Notes: generated by a model not told the origin, from the sequence alone. A DNA stretch of 64,000 nt from Siphonodentalium dalli (GCA_032622095.1 CP136062.1:164756590-164820589), one strand, 5' to 3'. Shown: positions 33,155 through 44,639, counted from the stretch's first letter. Numbers and translations are program-made.

Positions 33155-33504
33155 AAGCAGGCTTTACTGGGACAGTTGACGAAACACGTAGTGTGGTCAA
33201 TTGCTGGTTAAGCCAGCTGATTGATGACAAGCTATAGGCGTGATATAACACCGAAGAGATCCACTATGATTATGTAGAACTGATACACTTCTTTTGTTGT
33301 AATGTCATGGACTGCTCCGATAATTGATGAAAAAATGGAAATTTCTCACCGTGGATAGACTCCGAAATCCAATATGGCCGCAACCCGCTCAGGCTGAATG
33401 TTCGCAATGTTTTTGGATTTTTTGCTAAGTCATAGGTCTGGCATCAGAAATAAACACACATAAGTTACTATCAATTGTTGTTAAATCATTATAACACACA
33501 TTAG

Positions 33505-34810
33505 CGATGATCATTCCATAATATCACTCACATTGAAATGAAATACCATTGTGAGAGGTCGAGGTTATTGGAAATTTAACACCTCCTTACTTCGTGACAA
33601 TGAGTATGCAGTATTAGTACATTCTATTATAGAAAGAAATAAACTAAGATACGATTATAAACTGAATATATGTAAAGAAAATACAAGTAATGTTACTTGT
33701 AAAATTAGTAAACGCCTATTTTTAAACACCCTCTTATTGGCTATAAGAGGTGAAACAATAAATTTCGCAGCAAAACGAAAAAGGGAACGCAAAAAGAAAG
33801 AGGACGAATTAAACAAAACTAAAGTAAAATTGGAAACAACGGTCGATAACAAGGACCAATGTTTAACAGAAAGAAATGAATTATTGAAAAAAAATACAAA
33901 AAATAGACTCGGAGCTCTATGAAATTAGAAAAGACACAAGGGGGCAATGATAAGATCTAGAGCCAGGTGGATTGAAAACGGAGAAAAACCCATAAAATAT
34001 TTCTTGAATCTCGAAAAGCGCAATTGCATTTCTAAAACTCTATCGATGCTCACCGATTCCACTGGTAAAAACATTGATAATCAGTCCGACATAACGAACG
34101 AAGCAAGAACATTTTACAGTACTTTATATGCATCTAAACAAATTAACGATTTTGATATTAGCACTATCCTCAGTGACGAAACTTATCCAGTGTTAACAAA
34201 CGATACTGTAAATAGCATAGAAGGGCCAATAACTCTAAACGAACTAACAAACGCATTGCAAAGATCACAAAATGATAAGAGCAGCGGTCTGGATGGATTT
34301 CCGTATGAGTTTTGGAAAAAAAATTGGCAAAACTTAGGTCTAATTCTTTATGAGTCCCTTCGTGAAGCATTTGATGCTGGTGAATTATCCATAACCCAAA
34401 AACAAGGACTTATTACTCTTCTTCCGAAAAAAAGATAAAGAGAGACATCTTTTAAAGAACTGGCGTCCGATATCTCTGTTAAATATAACATATAAACTAG
34501 CTTCCTCTTGTATAGCTGAACGAATGAAAAATGTTCTACCCGATATAATCAAGCCATGATCAAACTGGTTTCTTAAAAAATCGGTATATTGGAGACAACA
34601 CTAGATTAATTTATGATATTATCCATAAGACAAAATTAGCTGATAAACCTGGTCTTCTGCTCCTGCTAGATTTTGAAAAGGCATTTGACTCAGTATCATG
34701 GAAATTTATAAATAAATGCCTTGACCTTTTTAACTTTGGTGATGACATAACAAAAATAGATTTATACTTTCTACACAAATATCAACTCATTTATTCTGAT
34801 AAGTGTTGAA
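33505..34810 (+). pseudogene. L1/Tx1-like reverse transcriptase remnant
   Basis: The sequence resumes the endonuclease end (HSIISLTLK) and then VRGRGYWKFNTSLLRDNEY. A first frame to 33922 is followed by RARWIENGEKPIKYFLNLEK (about 33956-34015), then LTNALQRSQNDKSSGLDGFP and a KQGLITLLPKK run. NWRPISLLNITYKLAS near 34458-34505 is RT block 2. DQTGFLKNRYIGDN follows, then LLLLLDFEKAFDSVSWKF near 34660-34710, carrying the first catalytic Asp. It is truncated before the YxDD box. At least three frame changes. Confidence 0.87.
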
Positions 34811-35345
34811 ATATTTTGATAAAAGATCAGCAGGAAGTTGAATATTGAATGAGTCGTCTGGCAGCCTGACCTTTGCGCAGAAAGCAAGTAACCCTGAAAG
34901 ATAGAGTTTTCCCCCTTGCTACGCTATTGGGACCGAATATTGGCCACGTTTATGATGGTTATTTGAAGTTTTATTGTCTATCATCCATTGCGGTACAAAT
35001 ACAACCTCTAATTAGTCAGCGGAATAAGTGAATCAGGACTTTCTGTGTTAGTTTGGAAGATCACTTTATCTTATTGTTCCGATTGAATTTCCATTCCGTA
35101 TTTTTATATGAATAGGATATGTGGTTCTGCATGTTGTTAAAAATTAGAAACCCAAGCTTACTATGAGCAGAACAAAAATAAAAATAAAAGCCTCGCGCCA
35201 ACATTGATTTAAAAAAAACATTGCCTGAGAATCAAATATCTTTTTTTGTTTGGCCTAAAAAATATTCCCTTTAAACCTAGTTACGAAGAAGGCACTTCTC
35301 CCAAATCGATACATCTATGTTAATGCCTGCAAATTCAAATCTTAC
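34811..35345. other. No gene recognised
   Basis: Sequence between the truncated LINE and the next exon. Probably intron downstream of the exon at 35346. Confidence 0.4.
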
Positions 35346-35565
35346 TTGGTGTATCTATTTGAGTATCTGGAATGAGTTCGAGCATTGTTTGGTCTCCACT
35401 AGATATCGACAGCGGGTTGTCTTTGAGCTCCTCTGTTGGGGTTTTTAACTCTTTAGAAGGGAATCCCATACGTATCTTCTGTTGATCCGGGGGAACTTTC
35501 ACAGCATCCATTATCAGTTGTTGACGGTCGTTGTAGGTGACTTTATTTGGAAGTTTTGGCATTAC
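35346..35565 (-). CDS. Ubiquitin-like (UBX-like) domain exon, deubiquitinase-type
   Basis: A 220-base minus-strand exon: acceptor gcattgtag|GTAATG (phase 0), donor ACACCAA|gtaaga (phase 1). It encodes VMPKLPNKVTYNDRQQL, KVPPDQQKIRMGFPSKEL and NPLSISSGDQTMLELIPD. A hydrophobic helix followed by P-x-x-Q-K/R-I-x-x-G-[FY]-P and a terminal 'sGD' strand is the pattern of the UBX-like/ubiquitin-like fold at the start of YOD1 (OTU1) and in VCPIP1, both p97/VCP-linked deubiquitinases. The exon at 36985 supplies the first strand. The catalytic OTU domain was not found downstream in the window, so gene identity stays open between those families. The frame is clean with good splice sites. Confidence 0.65.
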
Positions 35566-36984
35566 CTACAATGCATTTCAAAAAGATGTTGAAAAATTAG
35601 AAAATACAGGGGGGAATACAATAGGATCCTGCGAATATTCCAGATTTGATGCGATGCCGACATCAGTGACCAGATTCAAGGTCAATACATAATCGGCCAG
35701 CTGTTTCGCGAGTTTTTAATTAACATAATTTGGTGCCATTGTCTCGTTTTGTCATGCTGAATTTTCTGCTTGATTTCGTCATTTTCTCGTTGGCAGTTAG
35801 GAAATTTCCCCGTTGTAATTTTACCTGATAGCTTTTCGATGAATGGCAACAAGCCATAATTCCGACTAAATCCTGAAAAATTACCCATAATTCTTCTGCG
35901 GTTAAGGTGTCGATTATTTAGGGCATTACTGTATATGCAGTACTAAGCTTTTCTTCTCATGGGTCTTCAACCCTTTAACCCTTCCATAACTGGAGCTTCC
36001 TGAAATTTTGCGAAAAACATGTGCCAAAGCATTCTCTTATATAAGAATAGATTTTCTTTAAAAAATTACTTTGGCCATGTAAGCCAGTGCATTATCTTAC
36101 AAATACAAGTCTCCCTCTGGCACATGATCCATAATGCTGCACCAGCACAGCTCATGTCACGAAAGGGTTAAATGAGTTTTGTATCCTCATAAATGTTTTT
36201 GTGACTTTTGAACTGAACACTCCATCCACAAAAAAATGAAAGCACTGGTGTTTCCTGAATTTTTGCGAAAAACCTGTGCCAATTCATTCTCTTATATATT
36301 TAAAACTAAGAATTGCCTTTTCTTTAAATCCAACTTTGAATGATTCCACATACAAATAAAATGAATAATTCCAAATACAAATACAACGTATCCTGACAAA
36401 TGGTGAACAATTTATTTGCCATGATTTTTATTTAAAAATACATAAGATCAAGTTTCTGAATTTTTTATGTTTCAAAGCTGTTCTTAACACCAATGTAATT
36501 TTCTTCAGTGGACGGAGTAGCTGTTTCAAACCCTACATATTATGGACTTGTTCGGGTGCATGAAATTGATAAGTTAGTACTCAGGCGCTATGCCAACCTG
36601 TGGAATGTAGCATTCTACTAACACTGCCGAAAATTTCAAAGAAATCGACCATACCATAAACATCGTCTGAACTATGCCCAATTGTAAATATTTACATCCC
36701 GATTCGGGATGCAACTATCGGCGATAATCTAACATAAATGATTTCGCAATCGAGAGTCATTGCATTTAATTAATGTATAACAATGACGGTGTGTATCGTC
36801 AATTTGGATTACTATGCATAACAATTAACTATTTTGAGCAAGATTATTCTCAATTTCTATTTGATCTCCTTACCAGAGTGTTTCACATCACTTTAATATA
36901 TTTAGAGCAGTATAACATGAATCTTCATATAATATAAGTTAACTTCAAGTTTTTAAGCTGTTTGTTAACAACATATATACATAC

Positions 36985-37060
36985 CTGTTTTCCATCAGAG
37001 GTAGCCAATCTAACTCGTGTTTCGTTGCTAGGAATAGGTTCACGAGCTGGAGGCTCTTGT
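36985..37060 (-). CDS. First strand of the ubiquitin-like domain; exon 5' edge unclear
   Basis: On the minus strand, PIPSNETRVRLATSDGKQ ends at a donor (GGAAAACAG|gtatgt) in phase 0. Joined to the exon at 35565 this gives the TRVRL..SDGKQ-VMPKL hairpin and then T-Y-N-D, as expected for a ubiquitin-like fold. The 5' limit is uncertain. No pyrimidine-rich acceptor is seen, and the sequence just beyond about 37060 reads as a LINE endonuclease (GDLNCNQL) in another frame. Either the LINE replaced the upstream part of the exon, or the acceptor is non-standard. Confidence 0.5.
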
Positions 37061-37061
37061 T

Positions 37062-37981
37062 TGTTTTTGGTTCAGTGCACAGTTGGTTACAATTTAAATC
37101 TCCGGTAATAATTGTGTGATTTCTGGATTATTTTGTGTGCATCGCTCCACCAAGTGAAGTGTATATCTTACCCCAGAGATCTACAGGTGAATTCGGAGGT
37201 CTATAGATAGTATAGAAGGTTCCATAAAAGAAACTGTTCGTAGGCGTGAAGATTTCTAACCATATATGTTCAAGGCCGAGTATTTCGATATCTTTTCGCC
37301 TTTTGAAATGAAGTGAGTTGCGGACATAAATCGCAATACCTCCACCGAGAGTAGAATGATTAAGTCGTCCAGGGCTGTTGAATCCCGGTATAGTCAACTC
37401 CTCGTCCGAGGTTGAATCTGATAGCCAGGTCTCACTAAATGCAAGTATATCATAATTTGACATTCGGCAGTAATGGTATCAATCTTTTGCAATAGGCTTT
37501 ATACATTGAGGCACATAATCGATAGTGTAGGTGCGTTTGGTCCAGGATTTGGGTGAACGCTCCCAGATTTCATTAATAAACTTTTCATTATTTCATAAAT
37601 TGCACCACATAAGTGTGATAAAGTTACTAGTGATGATCGAGATATTGTGCTTATTGCAACATTGAAGGAAAGTTTGCTAAAGTTTGCATTGACTATAAAA
37701 TTATTCCTATCAAAAATATATTTGGGAAGAATACTATCGTTATTCAGCATATAATACTTCAGAACAATGAGGAAAGTCAAGTGTTGCGTTATACCAATGG
37801 AACGTAGTGCAAGGAATGACAAAAGACTAAGTGAATACAGCATATTTAGTTTCTTTCCCTCTGTACTTACTGCACGTTTATAGAACATACCAACTATTGC
37901 CCGATAAGTCATAATATTAATCATTACAATAGGATTCGGCCACAAAGGGCCGATCCCAGTTATAGGCAAACCGGTGGGCAA
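37062..37981 (-). pseudogene. LINE endonuclease fragment, 3' side missing
   Basis: The minus strand holds SGSVHPNPGPNAPTLSIMCL, the 'sGDiHPNPGP' opening of many invertebrate LINE ORF2 proteins. A frame change follows, then ILAFSETWLSDSTSDEELTI, GGGIAIYVRNSLHFK, FFYGTFYTIYRPPNSPV and IITGDLNCNQL (GDLN endonuclease box) near 37075-37115. The reverse transcriptase that should follow is absent. Instead the sequence abuts the ubiquitin-like exon. Loss of the 3' half is the reverse of usual LINE truncation, so a later deletion is likely. Confidence 0.8.
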
Positions 37982-38704
37982 GAGGGGGTATGTGATCGTA
38001 GTGCTTTATCGGGGAGGGTTGGGCTATCAGGCAATAACAATACATGTATATATGATGGAGGCATAATTCAATTAGCAATGCAATAATTAAAACAGGCATT
38101 GCGTACATTCTAGTTCATCCGGTTTTAGGACCCGATTTTCGGCCAATTTTATATGAGTTCAACTGTTATATCTATACGGTCAGTAATAAAACTTGAGATC
38201 GATATGTGATGTCATTCTGAAAAAAGAAAACCAGTATACGGAGAGGTTATATATGTGTCAGTATTTTCCATTCTAAATAACAGGAATATATACCATTTTA
38301 ACTGAGGTCCCGTTTGGTGTTTGAGACTCGCACATTATAATTTACGATTTTACAAGTTTTACAATTAACTGTTCAATTCCCAAATCGCACATTCCGAGAC
38401 CAAATTAGCCCATATGACTATTGGACGTACCAAATAACAGCTAATCTGACGGAGAGAAAATAATAGCCATAATTTGTTCAGGGAGCCTTTGAAATTTACA
38501 CATTAACCAAGTTTTAAAAATGATGTCTAACTTATCATTAGTAAAATTAAGCGGTAGATTTGTTTTAATTAACAACTAGAATAGAACTGGGAATTTCGTA
38601 AGGGTAGAAGTATTTTCACCCCAGAAACACTTTAGGGGGTAGTCATACATTATACATGTATGACATATGTTGTTCGTCATATCAATCATAATGTTACATA
38701 TCCT
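37982..38704. other. No gene recognised
   Basis: Unique-looking AT-rich sequence. No coding or repeat pattern I could define. Confidence 0.35.
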
Positions 38705-38938
38705 GCTGTACAGTTCGTAAATAGTGTGTGATAAGCAAAATACTCAGCAACGGGAAGACAACACTGTGAACTCTGGTCACAATTGACATGTTGTTTGCAA
38801 CATACGGTTATTACACTCGCTGATACACGCTGCTCACGAAGATTTTGGTGTTGAATTAGTCACCATGAATCACTCTCCCAAAAACAATGACACGGTGTTG
38901 AGCGTTTTGCTTATCATACACTCTTTACGTGCTGTACC
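38705..38938. mobile_element. Small MITE-like element, ~234 bp
   Basis: The left end gtacagttcgtaaatagtg..., with gtgataagcaaaatactcag (38728-38747), is matched in inverted form by the right end ...gcttatcatacactctttac, gtgctgtac. The two are inverted copies over about 45 bases with roughly eight mismatches. No coding. No confident target duplication. Confidence 0.65.
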
Positions 38939-41279
38939 GGAAAATAAAATAAACTCTCAGCTCACACAAAGAGTGTTTTGTGGATATAATATTGTACTGT
39001 AATGGTGGTATACATTGTCAAGATACGATACGAATCACGAGTGTATATGCAAATCACTTCAGCTGAATTAATGTTTTTTTATCCTTGAACCGTTCGAGCG
39101 GTTTCTTATCTCAATTTCTTCTCATGCGTGGACATTAATTACAGTGCATGTCGACGCAAAATTATATCAACCGGGTTCGTATATTTATATATTTTTCACA
39201 ACATGCTCTCTCGTGTGTGGCGACTAAGTCATAATTTCCATTTGATCTAGGAAAAAATAATTTCAGAAAACAACGTTTATAACAATTGTAGACCCCAGAG
39301 GCAACTCAAATCACAATCCGCCGATTTGGAATTCTCTCCAATTGGGTCGTAGCGTGCTCAAATTTATTTGCATTAAGACTTTTCACTGGCTTGTGACAAT
39401 GAATGGTGATCAATTTAAAACGATACAATCCTCACTTATTTCTCCGTGATATATCTTATCCTACTGTTAATAGTAAGTTCACCGACCCATTTTCAACCAC
39501 CGACTGCACTCCCTTTCTCTTTCCTATCCCTTCACCTAAACTTTATTATTCGGACCACACAGAACCAAACCCGTCTGCTATACCCCAATGGTATCTATTG
39601 GGGTAACATTTATTTTCCGAGGATAGGACTTAACAAAAGCCCCCAAGCTTGTTGCTCAATCCTCTTTTGAACACTAATTTTTTTTATATGTTTTGTATTT
39701 ATTGTATGTAATTATGTTCTGTATTAGTTCAAATTGAATATTGTTTAAACCAAATCACAACTGCATTGCAGGGTGTCCGGGACAAGATAGACAGTAAACT
39801 ACGCATATAAACAACCCTCAGGCAGACGGCATAATCGTATCAGATCCGGTTGCTCCGGAATGTCGCTGTATATTCGCATTTTATAGGCGACCGACGAGGA
39901 TAAACATTAATAAAATTGTCATGTCACGAAGTTTGGTAAAACATTTATGATCTAACATGGCTGATATGTTTTATATCGCCGACGTATGCGTGTGTCTCGA
40001 CCAAGTTATCAGATTGCGGGAATTTAAAGCTACACCTTTATACGCATTAGTGTATACATGTAATGCACAAAAGCCTACGCTTGAAACAGTTATGAAGTGA
40101 AAGGACAATAGTCGAGAAACTATTTCGAAGTTTAACGTTGAAGTCTATCACGTTTTGACGTTAGTCTCATAAATATTTGACTGTCCACATAACCTGTGAT
40201 TATTCACGTAAAAAATCGAGTGTGATTATTGATTATCCACACTGATACAGGGGAATGACCTCAAAATGACTTGTTCCTATTTGCATGTCAATGTTAACAT
40301 CCATGACAAATAGTATAACCCGGTCTTTATAGGGGAGAGCACTTGTCACATGTGCACTACCGGAAATAAAGAGTCTTGGCCTTATAAGGCACATAGAAAA
40401 AACAAACACAAACACACAACTATCATATAAGACTCAATGTTTGTATTTGCTTACATTATCAGTGATAACTATATTTACTGTGTATAGGACACTAAATGTC
40501 TCTCATTCTGTATTACATTGTATATATTATATGTCGCATGTGTGAGGTTGTCTGGATCCAGGTGTTGCTATCATTCTTACCAGTTGCTACAGTGGTTATT
40601 ACTTTTAATTCTAGGTATATCTGTTTGCGCGTGAATGCTTGTTTTCGCATGCTCGTTACTGCATGCATGGCAGTTTTCCGGCCATTTGCGTACTAGTATC
40701 TTTCTTAGTAAGAGTGTCACATGTATGTGGTTTGTGTATTTGGATTTGGAATATTCTTGTTATTAAGCTTTTTGTGTACTACTTTTTTATTCGTATATGG
40801 AAATTTATTGTGGATATCATTACTTGCCAAGTCTGTCCGTTTGTGTGTGAGCTCTTGGTATTTCGTATGTCGCATCTAAAGGGCTACTGTGTGTATATTT
40901 ATTAATAATATTGAAAATGTGTGCATTCCATATTGTAATTCTGTGAATTTTGTTATTTCAGCTTGAAGCCATTTTAATAAAACTGCTTTGCAAGATTGAC
41001 GGCTCTTTAATTCACAAAATGCCCCCCCCCCCCTGACTGATACAAATAAAATAATCGACTATGATTTACACCGTCGAATTTATACCAGTTATAACTCAAC
41101 GACTACCCCATGTATCTAAGTAGCCCGTGTGGGGAAAAACATAAGTCAGCTATATCTGAGTCATGTCCGGATGCTGGTGGGTCCAGTTATGCCCAATCAT
41201 CCATGTTAATATATGCCTAGAACCCAATGTATTACGCATCTCACCCACCACAAACCCTGAATCAAACAACTTTTTCTCG
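38939..41279. other. No gene recognised; one stray satellite copy
   Basis: 40252-40312 (gaatgacctcaaaatgactt ... acatccatgacaaat) is a lone fragment of the 17890-19510 array. The longer open frames at 40496-40905 are valine/cysteine-rich low-information translations without domains. Confidence 0.4.
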
Positions 41280-41660
41280 GAAGAAGTTAATTTCTCGCCG
41301 TTTCATGACTATATGAAGCAAAATAAGCAATAAAATAATAAGAGGATTTTGTATCATGTATGTGCTGGGTGGGGAGATATCCTGGCCAGGACATCTCCCC
41401 CACCCAAAGTGTCATGACTTTATAAAGCAAAAAAAGCAATACAACTATAAAAGGATTTTTTTTTCATGTAGCTGGGTGGCGGATATCCTGGCCTGGACAA
41501 CCCTGCCCCCACCACCCCAAACCCTTAATCAAAAAATTTTTCACGGAGAAGTTAATTTCTCGCCGTTGCATGACTATATAAAGCAAACATGAGCAATAAA
41601 ACCATAAGAGGATTTTTGTCATGTAGGTGCTGGTTGGGAGGGGGTATCCAGGCCTGGACA
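41280..41660. repeat. ~130-150 bp tandem repeat, 3 copies
   Basis: Units share gaagttaatttctcgccgtt, catgactatataaagcaaa, agcaataaa.cataagagga and gctgggtggggggatatcctggcc-type sequence, starting near 41283, 41410 and 41540. Copies vary in whether they include the gttaatttctcgccg block. Confidence 0.75.
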
Positions 41661-41866
41661 CTTTAAAAATTTAAATAAAACAAAAAATTAAACCTAAAAA
41701 CAAAATACATGTATGGTTTCATGAGGGTAAATTAAAATATGGTCACACCAGAGAGGGGTAATTGAAATATGGTCCGATGAGGGTAAATTAAATATGGTCA
41801 CATCACGGTTAAATAAAATATGGTCCCATGAGGGTTAATTAATATAAAGTCCAATCTGGGTTAATA

Positions 41867-43473
41867 ATATGGGAGGCCAAATTCACATTTAATAATGAAT
41901 TGCGCTTAAGCGCAATTGATTGCGCTTAAGCACAATTGATAGCGCTTAATTATAATTATAATTATTTATGTTGTATCAGGCATAAAGCGCCCATATAGTA
42001 TATCACACTTTAGAATACATATGTTACATTATAATAGAGATTATATTAAAGATTACATATAAAGTAGATTATTCCAATGACGAAATAAGTATGAGCTGAA
42101 TAACAAATCAGAATTATAAATGGCATATAGTATCTTATTTGTAGAATTAGACGTTCTCTCTCGGAACCCATACACACCCTTGCGCACTAACACTGAAATC
42201 GAACACATTATGTCATTCACAAACATTCCAATGGCACTGCACGCTCTTTCATATCCCATTAACTTCCTATATGCATTATTAAAACATACTGTTAACTTGT
42301 TAAAACAACGTGTGTTGTAATTCACACAAAGTTGAGCACAGTATAGAGGAGATACAAACATGTGAAATAAGTACATTTTAACATGAGAAGAACATTTGTA
42401 GAATTTCCTGATCAGAATATTTGACCGGGAACAAATTGATCTGTATTGGCGCATTATATCAGTGTCATCAGAAATATCGTTGTTGAGAATATGTCCCAGA
42501 TATTTGAAGGTGGAAACGAATTTAATTTTAAGTTAAGCGCAAATGATTGCGCTTAAGCGCAATCAATTGCGCTTAAGCGCAAATACCACATATTGTGCTT
42601 AAGCACAAATATGGCATTTACGCTTAAGGGTAATGAATTTCGCTTAAGCGAAATGAATTGTACTTAAGCGCAATTGATTGCGCTTATGCGTAATTGTCTG
42701 GTGTATCACCTAGCAGCACAAGAGGCGCATTGGGCTAATTTTAACCTGTTTAATTAGCCTGAGTACTCAACGGTCAACTGTGGCTATATGTGTTCAACAA
42801 TAATAATCCCTAATTACATATTATCAGCATCCCTATATCCAAAGAATTGGTGTCTCCTTCCTGGAACTCTATTAATTTTTTATATGATGTTTTTTAATGT
42901 ATTTTATCGCAGATTTGGGCCTTAACTCTGGTCATATACCATAACATGCATGTGGTGTCACTGCATGAGGGCTTGCTTACCTCATATGGTTTACTTATTG
43001 ACTTAAATCAAGGAAAAACCCCTATTTTCATATTATCAGCATCCCTGTCCCAAAAATTATATCGCGAGTAGACCCAACAAATATGTACAGAAGATAATAT
43101 AATGCTATCACGAGTCGCTCCAACGAAAAACAGAAGGTAATACTTTTGCGAGTCAGCCATTTTGTTAAAGAAGTCAGGCTAGCTCCCTACCCATCCAAAC
43201 CAATGAAAACAAGAGGTGATATGTCAATAGGAGTTAAGGTTAAGTTATGGATAAACCTATTTATTACCAGGGGTGTTTAGTAACATATAACAACGAATTC
43301 CGCTTAAGCGCAATTAATGATTGCGCTTATGCACAATCAATTGCGCTTAAGCGTAATCATTTGCGCTTAAGCGCAATTTGTGCGCTTAAGCACAATTAAT
43401 TGCACTTAAGCGCAATTGATTGCGCTAAAATTAAGCACAATTAATTATTAAATGTGAATTTGGCCTCCCATAT
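41867..43473. mobile_element. Inverted-repeat element built from GCGCTTAAGCGC palindromes
   Basis: Terminal inverted repeats of about 30 bases: atatgggaggccaaattcac atttaataat at the left and its complement at the right end (43441-43473). TTAATA lies at or next to both junctions and may be the duplicated target. Three clusters of ~20-base palindromes centred on cttaag occur just inside the left end (41907-41950), in the middle (42538-42700) and before the right end (43300-43440), about 18 copies in all. A LINE fragment occupies 42053-42530. No transposase was found. Confidence 0.75.
42053..42530 (-). pseudogene. LINE reverse transcriptase thumb fragment
   Basis: The minus strand reads FKYLGHILNNDISDDTDIMR, then RSNILIRKFYKCSSHVK, YCAQLCVNYNT, NNAYRKLMGYERACSAIGMF and VRKGVYGFRERT. 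This is the C-terminal 'YLGhii...l.Dd.DI.RQ.r.l..r.N.L.R.F..C' region that follows the polymerase in a common invertebrate LINE group, probably the group of the element at 46380-48830. It begins exactly where the palindrome cluster ends, so it was either captured or inserted. Confidence 0.75.
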
Positions 43474-43701
43474 ATTAATAACATGTATGGTCCCATGATG
43501 GTTAATTAAAATTGTACCTTGATTGTTAATTAAAACATCGTCCCATGAGGGTTAATACAAATATGGACCCATGGGGTTAATTGAAATATGGTCCCATTAA
43601 AACGGGATAGGAACTGCTCCGCGAGACAGACACTACTTCCGATCTTCGGTCCAGTTCACTATCGATCCGTGTCCAGTTCACTCGTGATTGTTGTACATAA
43701 A

Positions 43702-43725
43702 ATGGCGGCTAAGATGACCATGTCG
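43702..43725 (+). CDS. Candidate first coding exon (weak)
   Basis: The plus strand has acataaaATGGCGGCTAAG reading MAAKMTMS, followed directly by gtgagt, a good donor in phase 0. The ATGGCGGC core and upstream acttccgatctt (ETS-like) resemble a housekeeping promoter. Short phrases tccagttcacta recur before and after it (43650, 43675, 44090, 44115). I found no downstream exon, so this is a hint only. Confidence 0.25.
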
Positions 43726-44639
43726 GTGAGTTTTCCCCAAAATCTACATAAAAAGAAGTAGTTTTCAAACTGTTCGCATGGGGAAACATGCAATGAACAC
43801 CACATATTTAAAACACTAACAATTCAGGCAACATGAACACTAATTCCTTCTAGAAATAACAACTGATCAGTCGTATTTCTATGAAAACAATTCACATAGC
43901 GACAGATAACATCGTTTTTTGAATAATTTTCTGTTTAGCTGCAGATTATAAATGCGTTCCATACACGCCTGGGACCACCAATTTCTCATGTATATATATA
44001 TGGTTTTATACAAAACCTTGCCCACTGTTGACATCGACGATTAGCGACGACAGGTGTACGCTCCAATTCATTAAAACAGAAGCCCCAGTTCACTACATGC
44101 TAAACATGATACGCTCCAGTTCACTACATCGAACATCGCCTTCTCAAAAAGCAATCTTTATGTCTGAAATGGCTGTCAATTGGGGAAATGATAATGCAAT
44201 CGAAGCTGGTTTGCTTTTCAACAAAGATCTAAACAATTTTACTCGACAAACGCGCTGATTTCGTGAGGCAATTATATATATATATATAATTTTAGTTTTT
44301 GCACAATTGGTAAAACAAATGAAATATTGACGGTAAACATAATTCAGATAACCCTTTTCTATTATATATGTATGGAACAAAATGTTTAATGTAGAGGCAA
44401 TTTCTCAATATGTGTGTCTTGTAGTCAGTTTTTTGTCAGTTTATGTACTTATACAGATGTGCGTACTCAGGAATCAGTATAGGACTACATTGTAGATGTG
44501 CCAATATAGGAAAAATGGGACGCATCATTCGCTGATATCACGAAAAAAATACCCGAACTTGCATGTATGCGCCATTAAACAATTGTTCTTCCAGGCTGAG
44601 TATAGATTAGTTGGAAATTTCACACCAACAATAGGTTGA
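43726..44639. other. No gene recognised
   Basis: Contains the repeated phrase ccagttcactacat (44090, 44117) and a (TA)n run near 44272. An open frame at 44028-44258 has no recognisable domain. Confidence 0.35.

Larger units (their letters stand above)
30679..33504 (-). mobile_element. LINE with intact ORF1 and 3' UTR but no visible ORF2
   Basis: Inserted exactly within the SDHS block of the L1 endonuclease. Its minus-strand 3' terminus (ggtttaaacaatattttatt on the plus strand at 30679) and the UTR hairpin block are shared with the LINE at 9803-11794, so the two belong to one family. From the 5' side it carries a leader (33504-33155), an unbroken 331-codon ORF1 (33154-32159), then about 1.1 kb without any recognisable endonuclease or reverse transcriptase, including a CA/TA microsatellite near 31190-31260, then the 3' UTR. 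This recalls the mammalian HAL1 'half-LINE' organisation. Target duplication is short or absent (GAT). Confidence 0.68.
29990..34810 (+). mobile_element. L1/Tx1-like LINE, decayed, split by a second LINE
   Basis: Endonuclease coding on the plus strand from about 30018 to 30679 and reverse transcriptase coding from about 33505 to 34805 belong to one L1-group element. Endonuclease sequence stops at a PGYRSD block and restarts at the adjoining HSII, with a minus-strand LINE between. The RT part ends abruptly near 34810. The 5' end is not defined. Confidence 0.82.
41700..43610. repeat. ~30 bp minisatellite, 'tatggtcccatgagggttaat', split
   Basis: Copies of aaatatggtcccatgaggg plus ttaattaa run from 41700 to 41866 and resume at 43474-43610. 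A third patch is at 45322-45420. The first two were contiguous before insertion of the palindrome-rich element at 41867-43473. Confidence 0.85.

Noticed and set aside
40496-40905. Hydrophobic frames as small membrane proteins
   Set aside because: Phe/Val/Cys-rich translations of T/G-rich DNA, typical of chance frames in AT-rich sequence.
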